This document shows positions 36,169 through 45,133 of a DNA stretch of 64,000 bases, piece after piece; position 1 is the first letter of the stretch, and each line of letters starts with the position of its first letter. Made by a program: the position numbers and the translations under genes. Origin of the DNA: Pseudomonadota bacterium (GTDB taxonomy: Bacteria; Pseudomonadota; Alphaproteobacteria; Caulobacterales; Aquidulcibacteraceae); NCBI GenBank assembly GCA_020161405.1, contig JAIUOD010000004.1, positions 186,001 to 250,000 of the forward strand, read 5' to 3'. The notes beneath the pieces are model-generated. The model did no database searches. It was given only the letters and a program-made list of their open reading frames with translations, and was not told the origin of the DNA.

Positions 36169-39100
36169 CTACCACTTGGCGCGAACACCAAGTGTAAGCC
36201 TGCGTTCAAATTCATTTTGGAACGCAAATTGTTTGCTGTCTTTTGAGAAAGTATATTTATAAGTTTCAATTTCACCCGTTAAATTAGATGCATTGAAATA
36301 AACTGATACTTTGTCAGTAACATTGTATGTTGCGTTAAAATCAACAAAATTTGTCGCATCTGCATAGATTGGAACGCGGCTATTACCTGTCATAGTAACA
36401 ACATTATTCAATCTTTCAGAACGATAATTGTATGCCAAACGCAATTGAACTTTGTCTGTTTGATACCAGCCAACCAAATTATATTGATGCTTAGAATTGT
36501 CATTAAATGGCAGTTTTTTACCATCTAAAGCCTTATCACGTTGCGACGAAGGTGAATAAGTATAATTCGTATCAACACCAAAATTGCTTAGCATTGTTGG
36601 AACATTCAAATCTTTGAATGCAATGCGTGTTCCAAGTTCAAGGCCTGAAACCTTGCCGCCATCCCCTTGAACAGGAAGGAATATAGGAACAGCCGCCGCA
36701 GGGCTTCCATCAGAGTTTTTGAATTGACCAGGGGTTGATAAAATCTGACCACCAGTAACAAAACTATCAATACTGATATAGAATGCAGCCGCGTGAACCA
36801 TGGTTGCTTTACCAAGATACCATTCCCATGATGCATCAAAATCAGTTGAGCGCCATGGATCAAGATGAATGTTACCAGATGCAGAAGCACCAGAAACAAT
36901 ACGGCGATTATTTAGTGGGTCATCAACCGTATTGATTGTAACACCACCGCCATAATTACCAAGATCAAGCGGTTGCATGGTTTTGCTTGCCGCAAATCTT
37001 AGTTTCATGTTGTTTTTCAAATCAACATTCACGTTCAAAGATGGCAAAATATCGGTATAAGTATTTGTATCAACATAATCACCAACATCGGCATTTGTAT
37101 CACCATAAGCCAAAGTTGCACCAGTTAGATTTTGGCGCGCAGTCAATGTTGTTTGAATAACATGAACACCAAAATTACCAGACACTATACCTTTTTCAAA
37201 TTCTGCCGCGCCATAAGCTGATTTTTCAGACAAGCGAACATCATAAGATTGACCAGGAATGATAACGCGTACAGATTTTCCAAATACTTTCTCTTGGAAT
37301 GCCACGATATCATCGAAATCATGCGGATCGACAGCCCAGAAACCAGGTATGCCAGATGCAACACCACCACCAAGATTAGTGATGAATTGAACATTATTAT
37401 ATTTGTTCAATGGTGTTGGTTGATTAACTGTATATCCTTGGAATACTCTTTGACCACTTATAGGATCAGTTACCCACTCACCTGCTGAGCATTGTGATTG
37501 GTTCATTACAACGTCAATTGCTTTCCATTGTGCCAGACAACCATTTGCAGGAACTGGCGCGCCAGACATTTGGATGCCTGTTCCAGCATAGAAGTTAGAG
37601 AATAAGTGGAATTGTGTAATTGATGTATCGCGATTTGAATAACGAACACCGCCATCAACTTTTTTGATAAAACCAAACAATGGATTATCAAAACGATAGT
37701 GACCGTCGGCGCGTGCAATATCCATGTCAGTGCTTGCATCATTATTGCCCTCAGAAGAGAAAGCAGCAACACGATATGAATCAAGGTTTTTCATATAGTC
37801 AGCAGTTGTCTTACCTGCGCCAAGACCACCCGGCGTTGTAAGAACTTTATCCCAACCTGAAAACACAGGTGATTTACCACCAAAATTCACATGCAATTGA
37901 GCATTTGAACCCATACCAAGAGGATTTGGATTAATGTAGCGACCACCAAGTGAACCAACAACATTGTTTGAATATTGACCAGCAAAATTCGCCGCAATTG
38001 CCGCTGAATAGAATGGGCCACGGGTTCTATCTGCACCATTACGGAACAAAGTAAAGCGGTTTGGATCGTTTGGATCAATTTGCCAATTAGACAAATCACC
38101 CTGAACCTGTCCATTCATGCTAAGGCGGTTTGCACTTGCCTTAATGAAGCGTGTTTCTGCTGTGAAATTACCACCTTTGTCATATTTTAATTCAAGATTG
38201 TAATTTTTTGCTTCTGAATTATTTGTGCGATTAACAGTGAATGAATTCAACCATTGTGCATTAATATCATATTGCGAAACATTTACCCAAGGCGTTCCAT
38301 TTGCATCTTTTAAGCCAGTTGACGTTGATGCAGTTGGTGTAACCCAGCTAGAGAATACAGCACCATCCCAACGGTTTGAAATATTCAAACCGACAGAGCG
38401 ATTATGCTCTTCAAGTTTTGTATAAAAGCCTTCAGCAGTAAGCGTAAAGCCTTCGCCCAATTTCGCTTCAAATGCACCAGAAACACCAAGGCGTTTACGT
38501 TGAATTTGTCGATTATAAACCTCAAAACCATGTGGCGCGATATAATTGTTTGCTTTACCAGCACCCCAATCATTTTCAGAGAATACACCACCGCCATAAC
38601 CAGAGTAATTGTCACCCAAAGTATTGTCGCTATAAGCAGCAGCAGCCATAAAGCCAACTTTGTCATTGCGCCAATTAGCAAGACCATTTACCGCAAAATC
38701 ATTACCATCAGAATATTTACCTTTGGTACCATCTGCGCCACCTGTTAAGGTAAGACCTTGGTCAAATTGGAATGGGCGGCGGGTTTTAAGATCAATTGTA
38801 CCAGAAATACCAGCAAGCGGCGTGCGCGGGTCAGTTGATTTATAAACCAAAACCCCACTCATCAATTGTGATGGAACGTCAAGGAAGTTTGCTTGCGCCT
38901 GACCAATATTGCCAGCAGATAAATATTGCTCGCCATTGAAAAGGGTAACAGTTTGCGCCAAGCCACGAAGGTTTACAGTTGAACCCTCCCCTGCATCACG
39001 GCGTATTTGAACACCTGGTACACGCTGCAATGAATCTGCAATTGTAACATCTGGCAATTTACCAATATCTTCAGCTGATATTGCTTCTACTTGCGCGATT

Positions 39101-39288
39101 GCATTCTTCTTTGCAGAAACTGAACGTAATTGCGAACCGCGAACACCCTTTACCACTACAGTATCAGATTGCTCCTTGGTTTTTGCGTCTTGCGCACTCG
39201 CGCTTCCGACAATTGCAATTGCCGAAGCTGAAGCCATTAAAGCTACAAGCTTTAAGTGGGCGTATTTTTTTTCAGAAAGTTTATTCAT
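36169..39288 (-). CDS. TonB-dependent receptor, large Caulobacter-type, beta-glucoside locus
   Basis: 1039 residues. Signal peptide about 1-33 (ending VGSASAQD), then TonB-box-like SDTVVVKGVRGSQLRS. The plug contains EDIGKLPDVTIADSLQRVPGVQIRRDAGEGSTVNLRGLAQTVTLFNGEQYL. A long barrel follows, ending in RRLTLGVRAKW with the expected terminal aromatic. Same broad family as the receptor at 319 but clearly a different branch. The ATG follows AGGGGAGATAA. Its neighbours (halogenase-like pair, GH3, MFS, divergent LacI) suggest uptake of a beta-glucoside or related plant glycoside, which is inference. Confidence 0.92.
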   Translation of the reverse strand: MNKLSEKKYAHLKLVALMASASAIAIVGSASAQDAKTKEQSDTVVVKGVRGSQLRSVSAKKNAIAQVEAISAEDIGKLPDVTIADSLQRVPGVQIRRDAGEGSTVNLRGLAQTVTLFNGEQYLSAGNIGQAQANFLDVPSQLMSGVLVYKSTDPRTPLAGISGTIDLKTRRPFQFDQGLTLTGGADGTKGKYSDGNDFAVNGLANWRNDKVGFMAAAAYSDNTLGDNYSGYGGGVFSENDWGAGKANNYIAPHGFEVYNRQIQRKRLGVSGAFEAKLGEGFTLTAEGFYTKLEEHNRSVGLNISNRWDGAVFSSWVTPTASTSTGLKDANGTPWVNVSQYDINAQWLNSFTVNRTNNSEAKNYNLELKYDKGGNFTAETRFIKASANRLSMNGQVQGDLSNWQIDPNDPNRFTLFRNGADRTRGPFYSAAIAANFAGQYSNNVVGSLGGRYINPNPLGMGSNAQLHVNFGGKSPVFSGWDKVLTTPGGLGAGKTTADYMKNLDSYRVAAFSSEGNNDASTDMDIARADGHYRFDNPLFGFIKKVDGGVRYSNRDTSITQFHLFSNFYAGTGIQMSGAPVPANGCLAQWKAIDVVMNQSQCSAGEWVTDPISGQRVFQGYTVNQPTPLNKYNNVQFITNLGGGVASGIPGFWAVDPHDFDDIVAFQEKVFGKSVRVIIPGQSYDVRLSEKSAYGAAEFEKGIVSGNFGVHVIQTTLTARQNLTGATLAYGDTNADVGDYVDTNTYTDILPSLNVNVDLKNNMKLRFAASKTMQPLDLGNYGGGVTINTVDDPLNNRRIVSGASASGNIHLDPWRSTDFDASWEWYLGKATMVHAAAFYISIDSFVTGGQILSTPGQFKNSDGSPAAAVPIFLPVQGDGGKVSGLELGTRIAFKDLNVPTMLSNFGVDTNYTYSPSSQRDKALDGKKLPFNDNSKHQYNLVGWYQTDKVQLRLAYNYRSERLNNVVTMTGNSRVPIYADATNFVDFNATYNVTDKVSVYFNASNLTGEIETYKYTFSKDSKQFAFQNEFERRLTLGVRAKW

Positions 39289-39612
39289 TTATCTCCCCTG
39301 ATACATTTTTTCGCCATGAACTTTACGCCACAGCTAAACAAATACCAAATATAGCAACGCACAGGACACGAAAATGTCCAGCAGACAATTAATATTTTCC
39401 TTGGAAATTAGGCCTATTTTCAACGCGCAGTTGAAAATTTTGGCAAATCTCCTCCCGTTTTTTGTTATTTGTTGAAAAATATATGTAGCATAAATTTCAT
39501 CATGTCAACTAAATTGTCATCGATGTCATTTTAAATGTCCTTGACATATAATTTTTGCTGTGTAGTGGATATTACACAGACAATATAAAATAAAGTATCG
39601 GCATTACGGCGC
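39289..39612. promoter_or_regulatory. Divergent control region between TonB receptor and LacI regulator
   Basis: 324 bp without a gene. It holds a LacI-like inverted repeat at 39417-39437 (TTTTCAAC, 5 bases, GTTGAAAA), GGACA/TGTCC arms 6 bases apart at 39364-39379, and a run of TGTCA-type words at 39503, 39515, 39524 and 39536 followed by GACAT at 39543. A TATAAT word lies at 39547-39552 on the plus strand. Which of these the regulator binds cannot be decided by eye. Confidence 0.5.
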
Positions 39613-40641
39613 ATGGCCACTATTTACGACGTAGCAAAAAAAGCAGAAGTTTCATCAAAGACCGTTTCACGTGTCATCAATGGTGATTCTAAAGTTAAAG
39701 AATCAACGCGCGAATTAGTTTTAGAAATAATGCGCCAATTAGATTACAGGCCTAATCAACAGGCGCGTCAATTAAGACTTGGCGGAAAGTCAGGTATTGG
39801 ATTGTTACTTGAAGACCCTGATAGTGGATACCAAACCAGATTTCAAAGTGCGATGCTTCACGCCGCCATGGAAGCTGGGCGTTATTTATCCGTAGAGCTT
39901 TTCACACATTTACAAGATAATTGGAAAACCCATCTTTCAAGGTTTATAAAAGATTCTAATATTTCTGATTTGATATTATTACCAACACAATGCGATTTTG
40001 GCCCTTTGCGCGATTTTTTAAGGGAAAATAATGTCAATTGCGTTTTAATATCGCCCACACATCTTGATAATGACTTTGTTTCAATTGCAATGGATGAACG
40101 ACTTGCCGCGCGCGAGATAACGGAATATCTCATTAATATAGGACACCGTAAAATAGCACATATTTCAGGTCATCCTGATCACGCAGCTTCACTATTGCGG
40201 CGCCAAGGTTTTTATGAAGCCTTTGAAAAACATAATCTTCCGCGCCCGCGTGATGAATATGTTGTTCAAAGTGATTTTCAATTTAAAACCGGCCTAAAAA
40301 TTGCCGAAGAATTATTAAATACTGATGATTTACCAACCGCGATTTTTGCATGTAATGACGAAACGGCGGCTGCGGCCTGTTCTGCGGCCCATAAAAGAGG
40401 GTTGAGAATTCCCGAAGATATGGCAATTGTTGGGTTTGACGATGTATATCTTGCAACGGCAATATGGCCATCACTTACAACAGTACGCCAACCATATTTA
40501 GAAATGGCAAGACGCTCCATAAGCGTTCTTGCACATATGCGTGAAAAATCATCGGAAAGTGATGTTCAACTCCGTCATGTTTTACCATATTCTATTATAG
40601 AGCGCGAAAGCTCATCCCTATCACCAAAGGGTGAAATTTAG
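39613..40641 (+). CDS. LacI-family transcriptional regulator of the beta-glucoside locus
   Basis: 342 residues, standard LacI length. The N-terminal helix-turn-helix ATIYDVAKKAEVSSKTVSRVIN is at residues 2-23 and is followed by LDYRPNQQARQL (hinge helix). The effector domain includes DPDSGYQTRFQSAML, ACNDETAAAACSAAHKRGLRIPEDMAIVGFDDV and LTTVRQPYLEMARRS. It is divergent from the TonB receptor and is the likely local repressor. The inducer is unknown; a glucoside or its breakdown product is plausible. Confidence 0.92.
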   Translation: MATIYDVAKKAEVSSKTVSRVINGDSKVKESTRELVLEIMRQLDYRPNQQARQLRLGGKSGIGLLLEDPDSGYQTRFQSAMLHAAMEAGRYLSVELFTHLQDNWKTHLSRFIKDSNISDLILLPTQCDFGPLRDFLRENNVNCVLISPTHLDNDFVSIAMDERLAAREITEYLINIGHRKIAHISGHPDHAASLLRRQGFYEAFEKHNLPRPRDEYVVQSDFQFKTGLKIAEELLNTDDLPTAIFACNDETAAAACSAAHKRGLRIPEDMAIVGFDDVYLATAIWPSLTTVRQPYLEMARRSISVLAHMREKSSESDVQLRHVLPYSIIERESSSLSPKGEI

Positions 40642-40662
40642 GGATTAATCAGGAAAATCACC

Positions 40663-40692
40663 AAATCCAATTTTGAATTTTAATCGTATAGA
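40663..40692 (+). promoter_or_regulatory. ECF-type promoter candidate for the cyclopropane-synthase-like gene
   Basis: AAATCC, 18 bases ending in CG, then TATAGA. The spacing and CGTA core match four other candidates in this cluster (43658, 43710, 47711, 47743). It ends 24 bp before the ATG. Assignment to the local RpoE is inferred from this shared pattern. Confidence 0.5.
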
Positions 40693-40716
40693 ATTTATAA
40701 TCAAGGAATTATAAAT

Positions 40717-41925
40717 ATGATTAAGTTTGAAAACGGGCAAAAAAAAATTCCATTTTATTGGGAATTATTCATAAATCAAATTCATAAAAATTGGCACGTT
40801 GGAACTTTAGAAATTGAAATCACAGGTCATGGAACAACAATTTTAGAAGGCAAGTATGAAAGCGATAAGCCGCAATTTGCGCATTTAAAAATCAATAATT
40901 TTCGCGCTATCCGAAGAATCCTATTCTCTGGTGATATAGGCCTATTTGAAGGTTATAAGAATAATGATTGGGAAACCAAGGATTTATATGCACTTTTAAA
41001 TATTATCTCATCAAATCTTGATGGCATAAGCAAAATTCAAAATAATGCCCCTTTAAAAACAACAATTAATCTTGCACTTCATTGGCTGCGCCCAAATAGT
41101 AAAAAGGGTTCACGCAAGAATATTTATTCCCATTATGATATCGGAAATTCTTTTTTTGAAAAATGGCTTGATAAAAGCATGACTTATTCTGCTGGAATTT
41201 TCGATAAATCCGAAGATTTGGAAAGCGCACAATTACGCAAATATGAGGAAATCGCCAAGAGTGTTGATTTAAAATCAGGTGATAATGTATTGGAAATTGG
41301 CTGCGGCTGGGGTGGTTTTGCCACTTATGCGGCCCAATATATTGGCGCAAATGTAACCTGCGTTACAATTTCCCAAGCGCAACATGATCACACATTAGAA
41401 TTGATTAAATCACGCGGCCTTGAAGATAGGATTTCACTTAAATTATTAGATTATCGTGACATAGACGGGCAATACGATGCGATTGTCTCTATTGAAATGT
41501 TTGAAGCGGTTGGTGAAGCCTATTGGCCAATATATTTTGCAAAATTACAAAGCCTTTTAAAGCCAAATGGCAAAGCTGGCCTACAGATAATTACAATTCG
41601 CGATGATTTATTTGATGATTATCGCAATAATACCGACTTTATCCAAAATTATATTTTCCCTGGTGGCATGTTACCAAGCATTGAAAAACTTCATGAATTT
41701 GCCAAGGCGCATAATTTTACGTCATATATTCGCCGTAACTTTGGTTTCGATTATTATAAAACACTTATTGAATGGGGCAAGCGTTTTGAAAATGCATGGC
41801 ACGAAGGTAAAATTATCGGCTTTGATATGAATTTCAAAAAATTATGGGATTTTTATCTTGCATATTGTGCTGCTGGCTTCAAGTCACAGCGAACCGATGT
41901 AGTTCATTTAGTATTATCAAAATAA
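40717..41925 (+). CDS. Cyclopropane-fatty-acyl-phospholipid-synthase-family methyltransferase
   Basis: 402 residues. The C-terminal two-thirds is the CFA synthase fold: HYDIGNSFFEKWLDKSMTYSAGIFDKSEDLESAQLRKYEEIAK, SAM-binding VLEIGCGWGGFATYAA, SIEMFEAVGEAYWPIYF and the closing YCAAGFKSQRTDVVHLVL. CFA synthases methylate membrane-phospholipid acyl chains across double bonds using SAM. Genes of this type lie next to rpoE-chrR in several proteobacteria; in Rhodobacter sphaeroides such neighbours have been tied to methylated furan fatty acids, so a non-cyclopropane product is possible. It has its own promoter-like element and ends at a terminator shared with the DUF2177 gene. Confidence 0.9.
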   Translation: MIKFENGQKKIPFYWELFINQIHKNWHVGTLEIEITGHGTTILEGKYESDKPQFAHLKINNFRAIRRILFSGDIGLFEGYKNNDWETKDLYALLNIISSNLDGISKIQNNAPLKTTINLALHWLRPNSKKGSRKNIYSHYDIGNSFFEKWLDKSMTYSAGIFDKSEDLESAQLRKYEEIAKSVDLKSGDNVLEIGCGWGGFATYAAQYIGANVTCVTISQAQHDHTLELIKSRGLEDRISLKLLDYRDIDGQYDAIVSIEMFEAVGEAYWPIYFAKLQSLLKPNGKAGLQIITIRDDLFDDYRNNTDFIQNYIFPGGMLPSIEKLHEFAKAHNFTSYIRRNFGFDYYKTLIEWGKRFENAWHEGKIIGFDMNFKKLWDFYLAYCAAGFKSQRTDVVHLVLSK

Positions 41926-41947
41926 AAAAGGGGCAAATGCCCCTTTT
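41926..41947. terminator. Bidirectional intrinsic terminator
   Basis: AAAAGGGGCA, AA, TGCCCCTTTT: a 10-bp perfect stem with a 2-base loop and A/T tracts on both sides, between convergent genes. It overlaps the DUF2177 stop codon. Confidence 0.88.
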
Positions 41948-42359
41948 ATTTTATTAGCTTTCTAGTAAGTAAAACTGCGAATAAACATGAAAATGTTGCC
42001 GCACTAACGCCCCAAATCATATCAATGAATGCAAGCTTTGAGCTGAAATCTTTAATAACCGAAAGTGCGGTTAAATCATATGTTGCGAATGCCACAAGGC
42101 CAAACATGGCTGCATCGCGTGCTAATTTCGCAATATTGACCGTAGCTTCAATTAGTCTTGGAAAAATTATAAAATGGCAAAGGCCAATTGAATACACAAG
42201 ATAAAAACCCAAAGCAGCATAAAGGTTTGGATTTTTTGCCAATAAATCGCCCATAATAGGCTTATAAAGGCGATCAAGACTTATTATAAACCATAATGTA
42301 TCAGCAATAATAAGCGCCAATAAAACTAATATAAAAGCAATAATTTTTTTCTTGTTCAT
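41946..42359 (-). CDS. DUF2177 family membrane protein
   Basis: 137 residues, four predicted membrane helices (for example IIAFILVLLALIIADTLWFII and ATFSCLFAVLL). The family stretch AMFGLVAFATYDLTALSVIKDFSS is typical of DUF2177. Function is not established. Its ATG directly abuts the chrR stop (TAA-ATG), making it the third gene of rpoE-chrR-DUF2177. This suggests a membrane-associated role in the same stress response. Confidence 0.85.
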   Translation of the reverse strand: MNKKKIIAFILVLLALIIADTLWFIISLDRLYKPIMGDLLAKNPNLYAALGFYLVYSIGLCHFIIFPRLIEATVNIAKLARDAAMFGLVAFATYDLTALSVIKDFSSKLAFIDMIWGVSAATFSCLFAVLLTRKLIK

Positions 42360-43013
42360 TTAAATACGCGCAAATGGTTTAAGCAAATGCCCCAAAATTG
42401 TTTGTGGTTTAATTGGGCCGTCTTGATATACCAAACACAGGCAATCTTCATCGGCAAGCATGATTGGTGCATGGCTTATGCTGTCATCACAAACCACAAA
42501 ATCACCGGCATTATAAGAATTATCACCATCTTTGAAACCGCCACTTAATACAAGCGTCATCTCACGCTTGGTGTGGGTGTGGGGCAATATATCCTGACCA
42601 CCCTTTATCCATAAAAGATAGGTTTGGCTTTTATTTTTACCCTCTTCAATTGGTGCAATCCAAACATTTGGCCCAAGAAAATGGCGATTTTTTATTTCAA
42701 TACCCGATAAAGTTGCCGGCAAATCAAAACCAAAAGCTTCAGATTTTGAAGGTTTCGCTTTTGGTATTTCAACATCTTTTAGTTCAATGCGCGCCAATGC
42801 CAAATCAAGTGCATCATCATTCATTTCAATACCATTGATATCATTTAATAATTCGCCGCCAGCAGCTTCAAAAACCGCAAGGGTTTTGGCACATTCAGCA
42901 CATAAAGAGATATGAGTACGCACAATAAGATTTTCGCCAAATTCTAATTTATGGCAAACAAAATCCCAAATTATTTCATCATCCAAATGATGGGCGATTG
43001 CTTGGGGGTTCAT
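42360..43013 (-). CDS. chrR: ChrR-like anti-sigma factor (zinc-binding, cupin)
   Basis: 217 residues. The N-terminal zinc-binding anti-sigma domain has HLDDEIIWDFV and HISLCAECAK (H-x3-C-x2-C). The C-terminal half is a ChrR-type cupin with ILPHTHTKREMTLVLSGGFKDGDNSYNAGDFV, supplying His/Glu metal ligands. In Rhodobacter sphaeroides ChrR holds RpoE inactive and releases it on singlet oxygen. Its ATG overlaps the rpoE stop by one base (TAATG), as expected for coupled sigma/anti-sigma production. Confidence 0.93.
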   Translation of the reverse strand: MNPQAIAHHLDDEIIWDFVCHKLEFGENLIVRTHISLCAECAKTLAVFEAAGGELLNDINGIEMNDDALDLALARIELKDVEIPKAKPSKSEAFGFDLPATLSGIEIKNRHFLGPNVWIAPIEEGKNKSQTYLLWIKGGQDILPHTHTKREMTLVLSGGFKDGDNSYNAGDFVVCDDSISHAPIMLADEDCLCLVYQDGPIKPQTILGHLLKPFARI

Positions 43014-43636
43014 TAAAATTCTCCAAAAATTGATTTAACCGCTTTTAAGCGACCAAGCGCTAATCTTAAGCGCGATTTCACTGTTCCTACTGGAATTGAA
43101 AGCGATTGTGCGATTTGTGAATGGGATAAATCTTCGTAAAATGATAATTTCAAAACTTGTAATTGCTCCTGCGGAAGCTGTTTTATTACTTCCTTGACTT
43201 GGCTAGCTGATTGTTCAGAAATCATTTTTTCTGAAGTGTCGGCTTCATAGCTTTCGGCCTGAATTTCATTATTAAATCTATCTTGGCGCTTTTGCTTGCG
43301 TATTGTGTCAATTTGCAAATTGCGCGCGATTGTGAAAATCCATGTGCTTGCTTTTGCTTTTTTGGGGTCAAATAATTGCGCCTTGCGCCAAACTTTTAAC
43401 ATTGCATCTTGTGCTATGTCTTCGGCTTCATTCGCCTTTGCACCCTGACCTATCATGAAAGATTTAATTTTTGGGGCAAATTGGGTGAAAAGCAATTTAT
43501 AAGATTCACGGCAATTATTTTGCGCAATATTTAAAATTAATTGCTCTGCGTTTTCATGGGATTTAGTGGGATCACGCAATTCGAATTCTTCGCTTTTCAT
43601 GTTTACCACATTTGCATAAATCATCGCGTTTTCCAT
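43013..43636 (-). CDS. rpoE: ECF RNA polymerase sigma factor, RpoE (ECF11-like)
   Basis: 207 residues. The sigma-2 region has AEDIAQDAMLKVWRKAQLFDPKKAKASTWIFTIARNLQIDTIRKQKR. The sigma-4 region has LPQEQLQVLKLSFYEDLSHSQIAQSLSIPVGTVKSRLRLALGRLK. Partnering with ChrR places it in the singlet-oxygen/ECF11 group. The start is uncertain: ATG at 43636 has a poor site, whereas the in-frame ATG at 43624 has GGAA six bases upstream. A promoter-like pair at 43658-43687 would allow autoregulation. Confidence 0.94.
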   Translation of the reverse strand: MENAMIYANVVNMKSEEFELRDPTKSHENAEQLILNIAQNNCRESYKLLFTQFAPKIKSFMIGQGAKANEAEDIAQDAMLKVWRKAQLFDPKKAKASTWIFTIARNLQIDTIRKQKRQDRFNNEIQAESYEADTSEKMISEQSASQVKEVIKQLPQEQLQVLKLSFYEDLSHSQIAQSLSIPVGTVKSRLRLALGRLKAVKSIFGEF

Positions 43637-43657
43637 AGCCTTTTTGTAATTCTAAGA

Positions 43658-43687
43658 CTATTACGAGCGCGCCATACTTTTGGACCA
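43658..43687 (-). promoter_or_regulatory. ECF-type promoter candidate for rpoE-chrR-DUF2177
   Basis: On the minus strand TGGTCC, 18 bases ending in CG, then TAATAG. Same spacing and CGTA core as the other cluster promoters. It resembles the TGATCC-type -35 reported for Rhodobacter RpoE. Confidence 0.5.
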
Positions 43688-43709
43688 TATTTGAATTAAG
43701 TTTTTTCAG

Positions 43710-43739
43710 TGAACTTATTTCAAGCTTCAATCGTAAAAC
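43710..43739 (+). promoter_or_regulatory. ECF-type promoter candidate for the FAD oxidase-DUF1365 operon
   Basis: TGAACT, 18 bases ending in CG, then TAAAAC, ending 20 bp before the chosen ATG at 43760. It lies on the opposite strand next to the rpoE promoter candidate. Confidence 0.48.
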
Positions 43740-43759
43740 CCAATATAAAGAGGTTTTCA

Positions 43760-45133
43760 ATGATTGATAGTACACAAAGCTATAATTCCCAAAATAAAAT
43801 TCAAAATCGCAAAAAAATTGCAATCATTGGAAGCGGTATTGCGGGGCTTTCATGTGCATGGCACTTAAAAAATATCTGCGATATTACAATTTTTGAATCA
43901 GAAGCCCAAATTGGTGGCCATTCACATAGCGTCAATGTTGGTAATGCGCAAAATCCGCTTTGGGTTGATATGGGATTTATAGTATTTAATATTCCATGTT
44001 ACCCAAATTTAGTGGCACTTTTTAAAGAGATTGGCGCACCACACCAATTAAGTGATATGTCATTTGGGGTAAGCGCGCGCACTGGCGAATTTGAATATTC
44101 AAGCCTTGGTTTAAAAGGTCTTTTTGCACAAATTAGCAATATCTTTCGCCCGCGAATGTATCAAATGATATTTGATATTCTTAAATTTAATAAAAACGCC
44201 CCAAAAGATTTTGATGCACGTAATGATAGTAATTTGAAGCTTGGTCAATATTTATTGAATAATAAATATTCCGAAGTTTTCATAAATGACCATTTATTAC
44301 CCCAAGCAGCGGCAATTTGGTCATGTAGCGCGGATGAAATTATGAATTATCCATTTGGCGCATTCATCGGTTTTTTTGAAAATCATGGGCTTTTACAAAT
44401 TAAAGACCGAATTTTATGGCGTTCTGTAATTGGCGGCGCACAGGCTTATATCAATAAATTAATGGCAAATTTTAAGGGCAATATTTATACAAATTGCCCA
44501 ATAAGACGCATAAAACGTGAAAATTCAAAAGTAACATTATATGATGCTGACAATAAATCTTATGAATTTGATGATGTGATATTCGCAACACACGCCGATA
44601 TAACACGCAAAATTTTAGGTGATGATGCAACCGAAGATGAAAAAAATATATTTGATAATTTCACTTATACAAAAAATTTGGTTGTGCTTCACCAAGATAC
44701 AAATCTTATGCCAAAACGGCGCAATGCATGGGCAAGTTGGAATTATTTATCGCAAAACAAAAATAGCAAAAACCAATTATGCGTAAGCTATTACATGAAT
44801 TTATTACAATGCCTTAAAACCGATATGGATTATTTTGTAACATTAAATCCTATTCGTGAAATTGAACCAGAAAAGATTATCAAATCCGTTACTTTCGAAC
44901 ATCCGTATTTTGATACCAACGCACTTAAGGCACAAAAGAAATTACCAACCATCCAAGGTGTTAAAAACACATATTTTTGCGGTTCATATTTTGGTTTTGG
45001 TTTTCATGAAGATGCCTTGCAATCAGGTTTGTTAGCCGCCGAAATGGTAAGCGGCGTAAAACGCCCGTGGGAATTTGATTTTTCAAAAAGCCGAATACCA
45101 TTTGCCCCAATTTTGGAAACTATAAATGATTAA
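43760..45133 (+). CDS. FAD-dependent amine-oxidase/desaturase-like protein of the RpoE-ChrR cluster
   Basis: 457 residues. The N-terminal Rossmann motif KKIAIIGSGIAGLSCAWHL and ESEAQIGGHSHSVNV bind FAD. VDMGFIVFN and a C-terminal YFCGSYFGFGFHEDALQSGLLAAEMV follow, the pattern of NAD(P)/FAD amine-oxidase-like proteins linked to cyclopropane-synthase genes. In related gene sets such flavoproteins act on modified acyl chains; the reaction here is not known. ATG at 43760 follows AGAGG, whereas an upstream GTG at 43709 would overlap the promoter candidate. The stop overlaps the DUF1365 start by 8 bp. Confidence 0.85.
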   Translation: MIDSTQSYNSQNKIQNRKKIAIIGSGIAGLSCAWHLKNICDITIFESEAQIGGHSHSVNVGNAQNPLWVDMGFIVFNIPCYPNLVALFKEIGAPHQLSDMSFGVSARTGEFEYSSLGLKGLFAQISNIFRPRMYQMIFDILKFNKNAPKDFDARNDSNLKLGQYLLNNKYSEVFINDHLLPQAAAIWSCSADEIMNYPFGAFIGFFENHGLLQIKDRILWRSVIGGAQAYINKLMANFKGNIYTNCPIRRIKRENSKVTLYDADNKSYEFDDVIFATHADITRKILGDDATEDEKNIFDNFTYTKNLVVLHQDTNLMPKRRNAWASWNYLSQNKNSKNQLCVSYYMNLLQCLKTDMDYFVTLNPIREIEPEKIIKSVTFEHPYFDTNALKAQKKLPTIQGVKNTYFCGSYFGFGFHEDALQSGLLAAEMVSGVKRPWEFDFSKSRIPFAPILETIND

